A DNA stretch of 9,916 nucleotides from Chryseobacterium sp. UBA6632 (GTDB lineage: Bacteria; Bacteroidota; Bacteroidia; Flavobacteriales; Weeksellaceae), in assembly GCA_002455915.1 (NCBI GenBank), contig DKLU01000205.1:1-9916 (forward strand). The letters run 5' to 3'. The first letter of the stretch is position 1; the number at the start of each line of letters is the position of its first letter. Of the stretch, positions 1-7,322 are shown in pieces. Made by a program: the position numbers and the translations under genes. The notes under the pieces were generated by a model. It saw only the letters and a program-made list of their open reading frames with translations, was not told the DNA's origin and ran no database searches.

Positions 1-17
1 TTAAACTTAAAATAACT

Positions 18-40
18 AAAGTGTTAAAATCTTTTGTTTC
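18..40 (+). repeat. short repeated intergenic motif, copy 1
   Basis: AAAGTGTTAAAA followed by TCTTTTGTTTC, found upstream of the lipoprotein gene. A second copy with a 4-nt insertion lies at 7231-7257. Function unknown. Confidence 0.4.
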
Positions 41-113
41 TTTTGTGGTAAAAAAGTTTAAACAAGTTTTTTGGAAAATAAACTATATAAAAACCATTTG
101 AACTGAAGTTAAT

Positions 114-647
114 ATGAAAAATTTCTATTTTTTACTCGTTATATTTTCAATTTTCACGTCCTGTCATCGTGATTACGATAAAAATGTAGACACGGATACT
201 TTACCTGCCGAAACGCAGACCGGAGCGAGAACCGGAGGTGCTATTATTGACGGAAAAGTATGGGTTGCTACAAAAAATTACACCAACGACGGGCCTGGAA
301 TCCACACCTATTGTGAAAAAATCAAAGATAAAACCTATATAAAAATCTATTTAAAAGGAATTAAGGATAATAACAGTATATACATCAGTTATCAGGCAGA
401 TCATTTTGAATTAAATAAAACATACACCATCACTCCCAATAATGGGGAAAGCGACAATACCATTTACTTTTCGCGAAGTCTTGATGATATTTTTTATAAT
501 ACCAAATACGATTGTAAACTTAAAATCACCCGCCTCGATCTTGAAAACCAAATCGTTTCCGGAACATTTGAATTAAAACTCAACCGTTATGCAGGTGAAG
601 GAATCATCAATATTGTTGAAGGCAGATTTGACAAAAAATTCGATTAA
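114..647 (+). CDS. DUF6252-type lipoprotein of unknown function
   Basis: A 177-residue protein with a lipoprotein signal peptide: a hydrophobic run at residues 4-15 and a lipobox ending TSC, with Cys17 as the lipidation site. After a short linker comes T-L-P-A-E-T-Q-T-G-A-R-T-G-G (residues 29-42), then IDGKVW (45-50). A short S-G-T-F-E-L stretch (149-154) and a final EGRFDKKFD follow. The 'LPpeTQTGantfG...vdGkvW' opening and 'isGtFeF...dGrFD' ending are, from memory, typical of small Bacteroidota lipoproteins grouped as DUF6252. Their function is unknown. The residues after the Cys (HRDYDK) are not a strong acidic surface-export signal, so which side of the outer membrane it faces is open. 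The gene stands alone on this strand and converges on the next gene with 9 nt between stop codons. No clear promoter was found in 1-113, although a repeated motif lies at 18-40. Confidence 0.8.
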   Translation: MKNFYFLLVIFSIFTSCHRDYDKNVDTDTLPAETQTGARTGGAIIDGKVWVATKNYTNDGPGIHTYCEKIKDKTYIKIYLKGIKDNNSIYISYQADHFELNKTYTITPNNGESDNTIYFSRSLDDIFYNTKYDCKLKITRLDLENQIVSGTFELKLNRYAGEGIINIVEGRFDKKFD

Positions 648-656
648 TCTATTTCT

Positions 657-1442
657 TTATTGATGTTTAAAAGGTAAATTCCAGACCAGATCGGCAGCAA
701 AATAATGCACGCCGCCGTGTTTAATACTTTCTGTTCCATCAATTAAATCATCCATATAGCCAATATCCATGCTGAAAGGCGAGTTCGGAATTTTAAACAT
801 ATAATAAGCTGTAACGCGCAATTCTTTATAATCAAATGAAGTCCATTTTGATTCAGGACTATTCAGATAACTTGTTGCCAATAAAGCTTCTACACCAAGA
901 GAGAGTTTCTGACTTTTTTTTTCCGACAGATTGTAGGTAAGCTGGCTTTTCAGTCTTGTTCTCAGCTGAAAATCTTCTTCCACTTCATGAAAATCAGCAT
1001 CAAAAAATTTTCTAAACTCCTGACGAACGGTATTTTTAAGTTTAAGCTTATCATTTAGGCTAAAAGTATAAGAATACCTTCCATATACGCGAAATTCCTG
1101 CTCAATACCTTCATTTTCGTAAGGAGAATCGCTTGCATAAGAAGGCTGTCTTCTGTAGCTGAGCGCATAACTGTACTGCTGATTTTTGGCAAAAGAATGA
1201 AAAACCTCGTGGTTTAAAACAAAAATAGCCTGTTTTGAAAGCAAATTATAATCATTTGGGCTGCTTTTTCTTCCGAGTGCAATATAACTCATGGAATGTT
1301 TTTTTCCTAAAGAGTCCATTTGCTTCTTTACCCCAAAAGCTGTCCAAAATGCTGTTTTTGCATCTCCAAGTCCGGGTGGACTGATTTGTGCGTTTGCAAC
1401 CCCAACTGTTCCTAAAAATAAACCTGCCAAAATCTTCTTCAT
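657..1442 (-). CDS. DUF2490-type outer-membrane or envelope protein
   Basis: A 261-residue protein with a Sec signal peptide (MKKILAGLFLGTVGVANA, probable cleavage before Gln19). The mature part has many alternating polar and aromatic stretches (YSYALSYRR, FRVYGRYSYTF, RLKSQLTYNL, ELRVTAYYMFKI), as expected of antiparallel beta strands in a small outer-membrane barrel. It contains the E-Q-E-F-R-V-Y-G-R-Y and V-R-Q-E-F-R-K-F patterns I associate with DUF2490. The length (about 240 mature residues) also fits that family. No enzymatic residues are recognisable. It lies downstream of the cytochrome c peroxidase gene on the same strand, 82 nt away. A possible weak terminator and a candidate -7 element in that gap suggest it may have its own transcript. 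The DUF2490 assignment is from recall of motifs only. Confidence 0.7.
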   Translation of the reverse strand: MKKILAGLFLGTVGVANAQISPPGLGDAKTAFWTAFGVKKQMDSLGKKHSMSYIALGRKSSPNDYNLLSKQAIFVLNHEVFHSFAKNQQYSYALSYRRQPSYASDSPYENEGIEQEFRVYGRYSYTFSLNDKLKLKNTVRQEFRKFFDADFHEVEEDFQLRTRLKSQLTYNLSEKKSQKLSLGVEALLATSYLNSPESKWTSFDYKELRVTAYYMFKIPNSPFSMDIGYMDDLIDGTESIKHGGVHYFAADLVWNLPFKHQ

Positions 1443-1446
1443 CCCG

Positions 1447-1454
1447 TAAAGATA
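1447..1454 (-). promoter_or_regulatory. weak candidate -7 element of the DUF2490-type gene (TATCTTTA)
   Basis: The minus strand reads TATCTTTA, one base off TAnnTTTG, only 4 nt before the ATG. If real, the transcript would be leaderless or nearly so. Low confidence because the last consensus base is wrong and no -33 element stands out. Confidence 0.2.
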
Positions 1455-1489
1455 GCAAGTTTAAATTTAACCGATTTTTCTTAAAATCT

Positions 1490-1511
1490 AAAAAAACCTT
1501 TTAAAATAAGG
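1490..1511 (-). terminator. weak possible terminator after the cytochrome c peroxidase gene
   Basis: On the minus strand, CCTT (1511-1508) and AAGG (1500-1497) form only a 4-bp stem, extendable past one mismatch, followed by seven T (1496-1490). It is suitably placed 13 nt after the peroxidase stop, but the stem is short, so readthrough into the DUF2490-type gene is quite possible. Confidence 0.3.
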
Positions 1512-1524
1512 ATAAAATGAAAAA

Positions 1525-2691
1525 CTATTGAGGCAATTGTGGTGGAGTTATTCTTTGCGTTTTCGTAGATAAAGTTCCTAAAAATGCTTCTAACTGAGCC
1601 ACTTCTTCATCAGTCAGCTCCAACAACCTCAGCATTTGCGATTTCTCAGAATGTAAAGTTACACCTTCATAAACTGTTGAGCGTTTTTTGGGAGGTTCGG
1701 GATTTCCTTTGCTGTAAAACTGAATGACATCTACCATGGTCATGAATGCTCCGTTATGCATCCAAGGACCCGTGCGCGTGATTTCTCTTAATGAAGTCAC
1801 TCTGAATTTTCCTGCATCTTCAGGATTTTTAGTCACCAAATATCTTCCCAAATCTTCCTGTTTGGAGCCTAATAAAGAAGTTCCCGTATTTTCAAAACGA
1901 TTGTTAGAAAAGTAACCCGAATTGTGACAGTTGATACATTGCGCTTTGGTTCTGAAAAGGTGAAGCCCCATCACTTCATTATCTGTAAAAGCATCGGCTT
2001 TCCCATCAATAAACTGATCAAACTTACTTGGCGGACTTTTAATGGTTCGTTCAAAAGTCGCAATGGCTTTGGCAATTTTATCTTTTGTGACAGTTTTATC
2101 GCCAAAGGCTTTTTCAAATAAAATCTCGTACCCTTTAATCTTGGCAATTTTTCCGGCAGCGATGTCAATATGCTCGCTCATTTCCTTTTTATCCTGAATC
2201 GGCATTTGAGACTGCGCTTCTAAAGATTCTGCACGACCATCCCAAAATAAGGTTGTTGCATAGGCTACATTAAGGATGCTCATGGCATTTCTGGTTCCGA
2301 TTTGCCTGTCGTGACCAAAAGAAAATGTTCTGTTATCACACCAACCCAGCTCGGGATCATGGCATGAAGCACAAGCAATCTGATTGGAGCCCGAAAGTCG
2401 AGGATCATAAAAAAGTGTTTTTCCTAAAAAAGCCTTTTCTGCAGAATACTGATTATCTGACGGATACTGAACATCTGGTAAATGCCCGATCTCGGAAAAA
2501 TGCGGAACGGCTTCGGGATCGAGTAATGGCTTCGGCCAATTGGAAGAATCTCCGGACGAATATAGCTTTCTCAGTTTTGCCGTAAACGAAATTTTATCGT
2601 TGATCTCTTTATTCACTTTATTGCTCAGGCAATTATTTAAAAGAGAAACGGTTACAAATAAAACGACAATCCAGCTTATAACATTCTTCAT
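1525..2691 (-). CDS. di-heme cytochrome c peroxidase (CcpA/MauG family), probable lipoprotein
   Basis: The 388-residue product has two CxxCH c-type heme sites: CASCH at residues 107-111 and CINCH at 252-256. It also has family signatures F-W-D-G-R-A-E-S-L (about 149-157), F-E-R-T-I (213-217) and G-P-W-M-H-N-G-A-F (308-316). The last contains the Met-His-Asn stretch near the C-terminal heme. Family members reduce H2O2 to water in the periplasm using electrons from small redox carriers; MauG relatives carry out protein oxidations. The specific donor cannot be told here. The N-terminus is a signal peptide ending L-L-N-N-C, so lipidation at Cys21 is likely. There is no acidic export signal after it, suggesting a periplasm-facing anchor. 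An ATG seven codons upstream (2712) is in frame but lies inside a candidate -7 element. The ATG at 2691 has AAGGA just upstream and starts directly on the signal peptide, so I prefer it. Confidence 0.92.
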   Translation of the reverse strand: MKNVISWIVVLFVTVSLLNNCLSNKVNKEINDKISFTAKLRKLYSSGDSSNWPKPLLDPEAVPHFSEIGHLPDVQYPSDNQYSAEKAFLGKTLFYDPRLSGSNQIACASCHDPELGWCDNRTFSFGHDRQIGTRNAMSILNVAYATTLFWDGRAESLEAQSQMPIQDKKEMSEHIDIAAGKIAKIKGYEILFEKAFGDKTVTKDKIAKAIATFERTIKSPPSKFDQFIDGKADAFTDNEVMGLHLFRTKAQCINCHNSGYFSNNRFENTGTSLLGSKQEDLGRYLVTKNPEDAGKFRVTSLREITRTGPWMHNGAFMTMVDVIQFYSKGNPEPPKKRSTVYEGVTLHSEKSQMLRLLELTDEEVAQLEAFLGTLSTKTQRITPPQLPQ

Positions 2692-2709
2692 TGATCCTTG
2701 AAATTTTGG

Positions 2710-2717
2710 CAAAAATA
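2710..2717 (-). promoter_or_regulatory. candidate -7 promoter element of the cytochrome c peroxidase gene (TATTTTTG)
   Basis: The minus strand reads TATTTTTG, matching TAnnTTTG, 18 nt before the ATG at 2691. The upstream in-frame ATG at 2712 falls within this element. If the element is used, that ATG would not be in the transcript, which supports the shorter protein. No good -33 partner was seen. Confidence 0.4.
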
Positions 2718-2727
2718 GGTATTCTGA

Positions 2728-2745
2728 AATTATTTTTATTGATTC
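2728..2745 (+). repeat. 18-nt motif upstream of the peroxidase gene, copy 1
   Basis: AATTATTTTTATTGATTC occurs here on the + strand and again on the minus strand at 7202-7185, next to the susC -7 element. Here it is upstream of the peroxidase -7 candidate and in the opposite orientation to that gene. Confidence 0.4.
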
Positions 2746-2770
2746 CTAGAAACCTATTCAATTTAAACAT

Positions 2771-2802
2771 AAAAAACCTCCCGAAACAAATGCATCGAAA
2801 GA
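2771..2802 (-). terminator. probable intrinsic terminator of the susCD operon
   Basis: On the minus strand, TCTTTCGA (2802-2795) can pair with TCGGGAGG (2784-2777) over a 10-nt loop. The 8-bp stem includes three G-U pairs and is followed by six T (2776-2771). It lies 27 nt after the susD stop. Weaker than the other two, but correctly placed. Confidence 0.6.
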
Positions 2803-2829
2803 TTTACATTAAAATATATTAATATTCTG

Positions 2830-4242
2830 TTAATATCCTGGGTTTTGCTGCATGTTGCTATTTATATTCAATGATTTATAAGGAATCGGAACCACAAACT
2901 TATTGCTTGGATAGGTTGGATTGCAATTATTAGAAATACATCCGTTGTTTCTTATAATATTTTTGTGATTTCTCATTAAATCGAAAAAGTATTGATTTTC
3001 AAAGACAAACTCTTTCCTTTTTTCTTCCAGTAAAATATCAATAGAAATTGAAGTTAAGGAATCTAATCCTGCTCTATTTCTGATGACATTAACGTCTGCT
3101 AAAGCCTGAGAAGAATTTCCTAAATGAAGAGCAGCTTCTGCACGAATGAAATAAAGTAAAGACAATCTGTATATTAAATTGTTGGAACTTGTCTTATATT
3201 TTGTCGTAAAATAATAAGGTAATAGTGGCTGCCCCGATCCTGCGACCGTTGTTTTTATATTCTGAACATCAAAAAGCTTTTTTCTGATATCATTTGAAGA
3301 ATATAAATTATAAACATCTTCAGAGACAACATATAATGGTGTTGTTTTGGTATCAATTAAATTGTAAAGACTATTAAGGCTTGATGCATTCACCGTCTCA
3401 CCGAGCGCCCAAATCGATTCTTTCTCTGCCCATTTTTCCACCATTTCTCCCTGGGGAGTAAGTATCATTCCCGAATTTATAATAATATCACTACTGTAAT
3501 CGTAAGCTTTCTGCCAGTCATTCTTCCATAAGGCAATTTCTGCAGCAATGGCTTTTACCGCAGCTGGAGTAATGAAATTTTTACTTTCTCCCACAGGAAT
3601 TGCCTTATCGGGCTGGATAAATTTTAAAGCTTCAGTAATATCATTTTCTAATAAAGTAAAAGTCTCTGCAACGGTTTTTCTCGATGGATAATCGACTCCC
3701 ACCTTTAAAGGCGCTGTGTTGTACACGATTCCTAAATGTGATGCGTCTGGCGTATAGGTGTAATTTTGAGAATAATATTTATACAATTGAAAATGAGTAA
3801 AAGCGCGTAAAGCCAATGCTTCCGCTTTTATCTCGTTGATCTCAGTTGGAGAGGCATCAGGAAGATCATCTGCATATTGAATGATTAAATTAATATTATT
3901 AATAGTCTGATAACAACTGCTATATAAATATTCCAAATCACTATTAGAAGCATCTTCATCAAACTGATACACATTCTGAACATTTGTGGCAACAGATATA
4001 GTACCATTTGACTTGGGTGAAAACTTTAGATTTCCTCCTAAAAGATCACCGTACGTATAGTTAGATTCTGAAAAATAAGTAGACCGCAGTTGATAATATG
4101 CTCCGTTCAGTGCTTCAAGCATACCTTTTTTAGTAGAAAGCTGAGTATTGATAGAGATGCTTTCCACAGGTTCATGTTCAAGAAAATCGCTACACGAAAC
4201 AGCGGATAATAAGGCGAATGATACTATAATTATTTTCTTCAT
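2830..4242 (-). CDS. RagB/SusD family nutrient-binding outer-membrane lipoprotein
   Basis: A 470-residue SusD homologue, of normal to slightly short length for the family. The signal peptide ends S-A-V-S-C, so Cys17 is lipidated. It is followed by S-D-F-L-E-H-E, an acidic stretch like the lipoprotein export signal that places SusD proteins on the cell surface. The TPR-containing SusD-like fold is visible in EALALRAFTHFQLYKYY (141-157), A-A-E-I-A-L-W-K (233-240) and the C-terminal RAEAALHLGNSSQALADVN (367-385). The family motifs EEKRKEFVFENQYFFDLMR (406-424), PIPYKSLNINSN (452-463) and the terminal QNPGY complete it. SusD proteins cap the SusC barrel and bind the ligand before import. The gene is 9 nt downstream of the susC-like gene, so the two are co-transcribed. 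The substrate cannot be inferred: no degradative enzyme is adjacent. Confidence 0.95.
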   Translation of the reverse strand: MKKIIIVSFALLSAVSCSDFLEHEPVESISINTQLSTKKGMLEALNGAYYQLRSTYFSESNYTYGDLLGGNLKFSPKSNGTISVATNVQNVYQFDEDASNSDLEYLYSSCYQTINNINLIIQYADDLPDASPTEINEIKAEALALRAFTHFQLYKYYSQNYTYTPDASHLGIVYNTAPLKVGVDYPSRKTVAETFTLLENDITEALKFIQPDKAIPVGESKNFITPAAVKAIAAEIALWKNDWQKAYDYSSDIIINSGMILTPQGEMVEKWAEKESIWALGETVNASSLNSLYNLIDTKTTPLYVVSEDVYNLYSSNDIRKKLFDVQNIKTTVAGSGQPLLPYYFTTKYKTSSNNLIYRLSLLYFIRAEAALHLGNSSQALADVNVIRNRAGLDSLTSISIDILLEEKRKEFVFENQYFFDLMRNHKNIIRNNGCISNNCNPTYPSNKFVVPIPYKSLNINSNMQQNPGY

Positions 4243-4251
4243 TTTTACCTT

Positions 4252-7041
4252 TTAAAAATTAGCTCTGAAACCAAAACTGAATGTTCTCATTTCAGGATAT
4301 GTATATTTAAACTCACGAATTCCGTTTTTATCAGCCGGAGATTTTTCTTTATACCAATACAAAACGTTGGTACAGTCTACAAAAATGCTCGCGTTTTTAA
4401 TAAAACTGTTTTTAATTTTCCGTAGTGGAAGCTGATAATTTAAATTGATATTCTGAAGTTTAATATAACTGTTGTCATAAATATATTTGCTGGAGTTAAC
4501 AATAGTAGCTTTACTCGTAGGTTTCTTATTCTCGGCAATATCTCCTGGAGCTGTCCAATAATCTAGGGCATTTACACTCATATTTCTATTGATAAGATTA
4601 CTGTATTTATCAATAAGTTCTGGGGCTATTAAAGCATCGCCGCCCCATTCAAAATTGAAAAGGAATGAAAGACTAAGATTTTTATACCTGATTGTGTTGC
4701 TTAAACCACCATTGAAATCCGGTTGAGAATTACCTATTATTGTATATTGAGAAGTATCGCTGGTTGTAAATTGCCCGGCATCTTTCACTTCACCATTAAT
4801 CATATACATATCTAGCCCGTTTGCAGGATTTATCCCAAGCCATTGGAATCCCCAAATCGCAGAAGTGGAAACCCCTATTTTTTGTGCACGTGCATTTGCT
4901 GCTGTAGAATATTTTTCTTCAAGCCCAAAAAGAGCGGTCACTTTATTTTTTACGGTGGCAATATTAAAACTTGTATTCCAGCTAAAGTTTTTCTTTGTAA
5001 ACCAATTTCCTCGTACTGAAAATTCGATTCCCTGATTATACATATCGGCACCATTGATTTCGGCTGAACCATACCCTGTTTCCACAGGAACGTCTCTGCT
5101 CACAATCATATCCGAAATATTATTTCTGTATACTTCTACTGTAAAGTCAATTTTTTTGAAAAAGTTAAAATCCAGCCCAATATTCAACTTTTCATTTTTC
5201 TCCCAAGTTAGTTTTCTATTAGGAGGGGAGCTACTGTCTGGCGTTGCATAATCGTAATCATAAGTAAAACCATTATAACTCACATTATATAAGCCCGACG
5301 AACGATAACTACCAATTCTTGAATTCCCCGTCATTCCCCAAGAAGCACGAAGTCTTAAAAAGCGCAAAACAGAATTGTTCTTAAGGAAATTTTCGTTCGA
5401 AATAACCCAAGAAGCACCAATGGCACCATTTGTAGATGCATTTATATCTTTCCCGAAAGCCGAACTTTCATCTCTTCTTATGGTGGCAGAAAGAAAATAT
5501 TTTTTATTATAATCATAATTCAGCTGAGAGAAAAAACTTCTTCCGCTATCTTCTTGTGTAAGTGCTCTGTATATTAAAGGATTTATAGAATTCCATGGCA
5601 GCTGATAATTCCCATAATCCTCAAAATTTGTTCCCAGGTTTATTTCTTTATAGTCTTTATTATGACGAAGTTCCATCCCAACAAGAATATCGGCATGATG
5701 CTTTTTCAGGAAGTTTTTTTCATAGTACAGATGACCGCTCCAGTTCCATTTTAATGCATCAGAAGTGTTGATTTTACTTCTTCCATAGTTTTTTCCGGTG
5801 ATCCCACTTGCATTAAGACCAGATCTCCAGTCTACATTATCTTTATCCGAAAGATCTACTCCAAATAAACTACTAAGCTTTAAATCTTTAGCTAATTCAT
5901 AGCTTACATTTAAACTGGAAATTAATGAGTTATTTTTAACATTACTTATATTCTGGTTAGCCGCTGCTAAAGGATTGGGAGTTCCGTTATAAGGAGTTGA
6001 TGCATAACTTCCATCATCGTTATATATTTTATTATTAGGAGCCAGAATAAAATTGAAATAGGTATTTGGCTGATTTTTTTCAAAATAATTATAAGCCGCA
6101 TACAAACTGATTTTCAATTTCTTATAATCAAAAGCTATACTCGCATCAATTCCTTTTTTTTCTAAAGTATTAAGTATTTTAGATTCGTTATTTTTAGAAT
6201 AATCAAGTCCGACACGATACGTAAGATATTTTCCACCTCCACTTGCTGTAAAGTTTGTTTTGTAGAAATCTCCATTTCCATTCATCACATCAAACCAGTT
6301 TACATCAGTACCATCCCAAGTAAATTTTGTCGTAGAATTATTATTTTTTAAATAATCAGAATATAACTGTGCGTATTGTGCACCACTTAAATATTTTATT
6401 TTATTGATACTCTGCGAAGTTCCGTACTGTGTGGTAAAAGAATAAGTTGGTTTTCCTTTTTTCCCTTTTTTAGTCGTGATCAAAATAACCCCATTCGCTG
6501 CATCGGCTCCATAAAGCGCAGCAGCAGCCGCATCTTTCAGAATATTAATACTTTCCACATTATCTGTATTGAATCTCGCTAAAGGATTGATATTCATCTC
6601 CGAATTAGGTTCAGCTCCATTAAAATAAGTCTGATCAAAAGGATTATCTTCACGCATAATCACTCCATCTACAATAATCAAAGGCTGAGTCGAAGTTTTT
6701 GATAATCCGCTTAGAGGAATCATAGATCCTAAACCTCGAACATTAATGTTTACAGGCTTCCCCAACTCCGTATTATTCACGATCTGAACTCCCGGCGCCT
6801 GTCCAGCAATCATTTTATCAATACTTTCATACGGTTGTGAAGTCTGAATATCTTTTTCAGTAAGCGTCACGATAGAGCCGACAACCTCTTCTTTCAGTTT
6901 TTTGGTTCCGTACGAAGAGGTAACAATTACTTCTTCAATCGATTGCACTTTTAACGAATCATTTTTTAAGTTTGATGAAGTTTGGGCATTGATGTAAATG
7001 GCACCACAAATCATCAAAATACTTGCGACAGATTTATTCAT
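4252..7041 (-). CDS. SusC/RagA family TonB-dependent outer-membrane transporter
   Basis: A 929-residue transporter that should import a ligand delivered by the adjacent SusD partner, energised by TonB-ExbBD. The signal peptide occupies residues 1-19 (cleavage before Gln20). A TonB box, E-E-V-I-V-T, lies at 36-41. The plug domain contains VGSIVTLTEKDI (54-65), I-N-V-R-G-L-G-S (99-106) and the SusC signature L-K-D-A-A-A-A-A-L-Y-G, then A-D-A-A-N-G-V-I-L-I-T-T (168-190). The rest is a beta barrel ending R-T-F-S-F-G-F-R-A-N-F with a terminal Phe for BAM-dependent insertion. Only about 16 residues separate the signal peptide from the TonB box. The carboxypeptidase-regulatory-like domain common at the N-terminus of SusC proteins is therefore absent, as is a signalling (STN) extension. 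That argues against direct anti-sigma-factor signalling. Transcription probably starts from a -7 element near 7204-7211. Confidence 0.96.
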   Translation of the reverse strand: MNKSVASILMICGAIYINAQTSSNLKNDSLKVQSIEEVIVTSSYGTKKLKEEVVGSIVTLTEKDIQTSQPYESIDKMIAGQAPGVQIVNNTELGKPVNINVRGLGSMIPLSGLSKTSTQPLIIVDGVIMREDNPFDQTYFNGAEPNSEMNINPLARFNTDNVESINILKDAAAAALYGADAANGVILITTKKGKKGKPTYSFTTQYGTSQSINKIKYLSGAQYAQLYSDYLKNNNSTTKFTWDGTDVNWFDVMNGNGDFYKTNFTASGGGKYLTYRVGLDYSKNNESKILNTLEKKGIDASIAFDYKKLKISLYAAYNYFEKNQPNTYFNFILAPNNKIYNDDGSYASTPYNGTPNPLAAANQNISNVKNNSLISSLNVSYELAKDLKLSSLFGVDLSDKDNVDWRSGLNASGITGKNYGRSKINTSDALKWNWSGHLYYEKNFLKKHHADILVGMELRHNKDYKEINLGTNFEDYGNYQLPWNSINPLIYRALTQEDSGRSFFSQLNYDYNKKYFLSATIRRDESSAFGKDINASTNGAIGASWVISNENFLKNNSVLRFLRLRASWGMTGNSRIGSYRSSGLYNVSYNGFTYDYDYATPDSSSPPNRKLTWEKNEKLNIGLDFNFFKKIDFTVEVYRNNISDMIVSRDVPVETGYGSAEINGADMYNQGIEFSVRGNWFTKKNFSWNTSFNIATVKNKVTALFGLEEKYSTAANARAQKIGVSTSAIWGFQWLGINPANGLDMYMINGEVKDAGQFTTSDTSQYTIIGNSQPDFNGGLSNTIRYKNLSLSFLFNFEWGGDALIAPELIDKYSNLINRNMSVNALDYWTAPGDIAENKKPTSKATIVNSSKYIYDNSYIKLQNINLNYQLPLRKIKNSFIKNASIFVDCTNVLYWYKEKSPADKNGIREFKYTYPEMRTFSFGFRANF

Positions 7042-7184
7042 TACAGCTGAATGAGATTAATTTAAAATAAAAGAATATTGATAATTTTCAGAATTAGAGC
7101 CATTATTAAAAGCTTGACTTTGTGAAATATAACTAAAAATAAAATGATAGTGTTGAAAAACCGTCCTCATGGAAACCTTAATTA

Positions 7185-7202
7185 GAATCAATAAAAATAA
7201 TT
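7185..7202 (-). repeat. 18-nt motif in the susC leader, copy 2
   Basis: The minus strand carries the same 18 nt as 2728-2745, starting 1 nt after the TAGATTTG element. It contains one arm of the inverted repeat 7188-7225, and would lie around the transcription start. Confidence 0.4.
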
Positions 7203-7225
7203 GCAAATCTAGGTATTTTTATTGA
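7188..7225. repeat. perfect 12-nt inverted repeat flanking the susC -7 element
   Basis: TCAATAAAAATA (7188-7199) and its exact reverse complement TATTTTTATTGA (7214-7225) flank a 14-nt centre that contains the candidate -7 element on the minus strand. It could be an operator for a dimeric regulator or a structure at the 5' end of the transcript. It is AT-rich, so chance is not excluded. Confidence 0.5.
7204..7211 (-). promoter_or_regulatory. candidate -7 promoter element of susCD (TAGATTTG)
   Basis: The minus strand reads TAGATTTG, an exact match to the Bacteroidota -7 consensus TAnnTTTG. No clear TTG-type -33 element was found at the expected spacing; a T-rich stretch with TTAACAC lies there. 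Initiation here would give a leader of about 160 nt before the susC ATG. The element sits inside the loop of a perfect inverted repeat and lies downstream of the SDR terminator, as expected for the operon's own promoter. Confidence 0.5.
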
Positions 7226-7230
7226 ATTAA

Positions 7231-7257
7231 AAAGTGTTAAAAATCATCTTTTGTTTC
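7231..7257 (+). repeat. short repeated intergenic motif, copy 2
   Basis: AAAGTGTTAAAA, then ATCA inserted relative to copy 1, then TCTTTTGTTTC. It lies between the SDR terminator and the susC promoter candidate. The + strand copy reads opposite to susC transcription. Confidence 0.4.
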
Positions 7258-7269
7258 ATAATGAAGCAT

Positions 7270-7298
7270 AAAAAACCTCTAATCCAACGGATTAAAGG
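7270..7298 (-). terminator. intrinsic terminator of the SDR gene
   Basis: On the minus strand, CCTTTAATCC (7298-7289) pairs with GGATTAGAGG (7285-7276) across a 3-nt loop. The 10-bp stem has one G-U pair and is followed by six T (7275-7270). It lies 25 nt past the SDR stop codon and separates that gene from the susC promoter region. Confidence 0.85.
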
Positions 7299-7322
7299 CA
7301 TAAATTATATAAAAATTAATTT

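Noticed and set aside
1252..1458. A 68-codon minus-strand frame overlapping the start of the DUF2490-type gene.
   Set aside because: It is a different frame of the same strand over the signal-peptide region, with no homology-like features. The DUF2490-type frame carries the signal peptide and the long barrel-like sequence.
2325..2585. An 86-codon open frame on the + strand antisense to the peroxidase gene.
   Set aside because: It lies wholly inside a well-supported gene and its translation has no recognisable motif; it is a shadow of the coding frame.
7042..7203. Possible riboswitch or small RNA in the approximately 160-nt susC leader.
   Set aside because: Only weak short pairings were found and no known riboswitch core could be recognised by eye.
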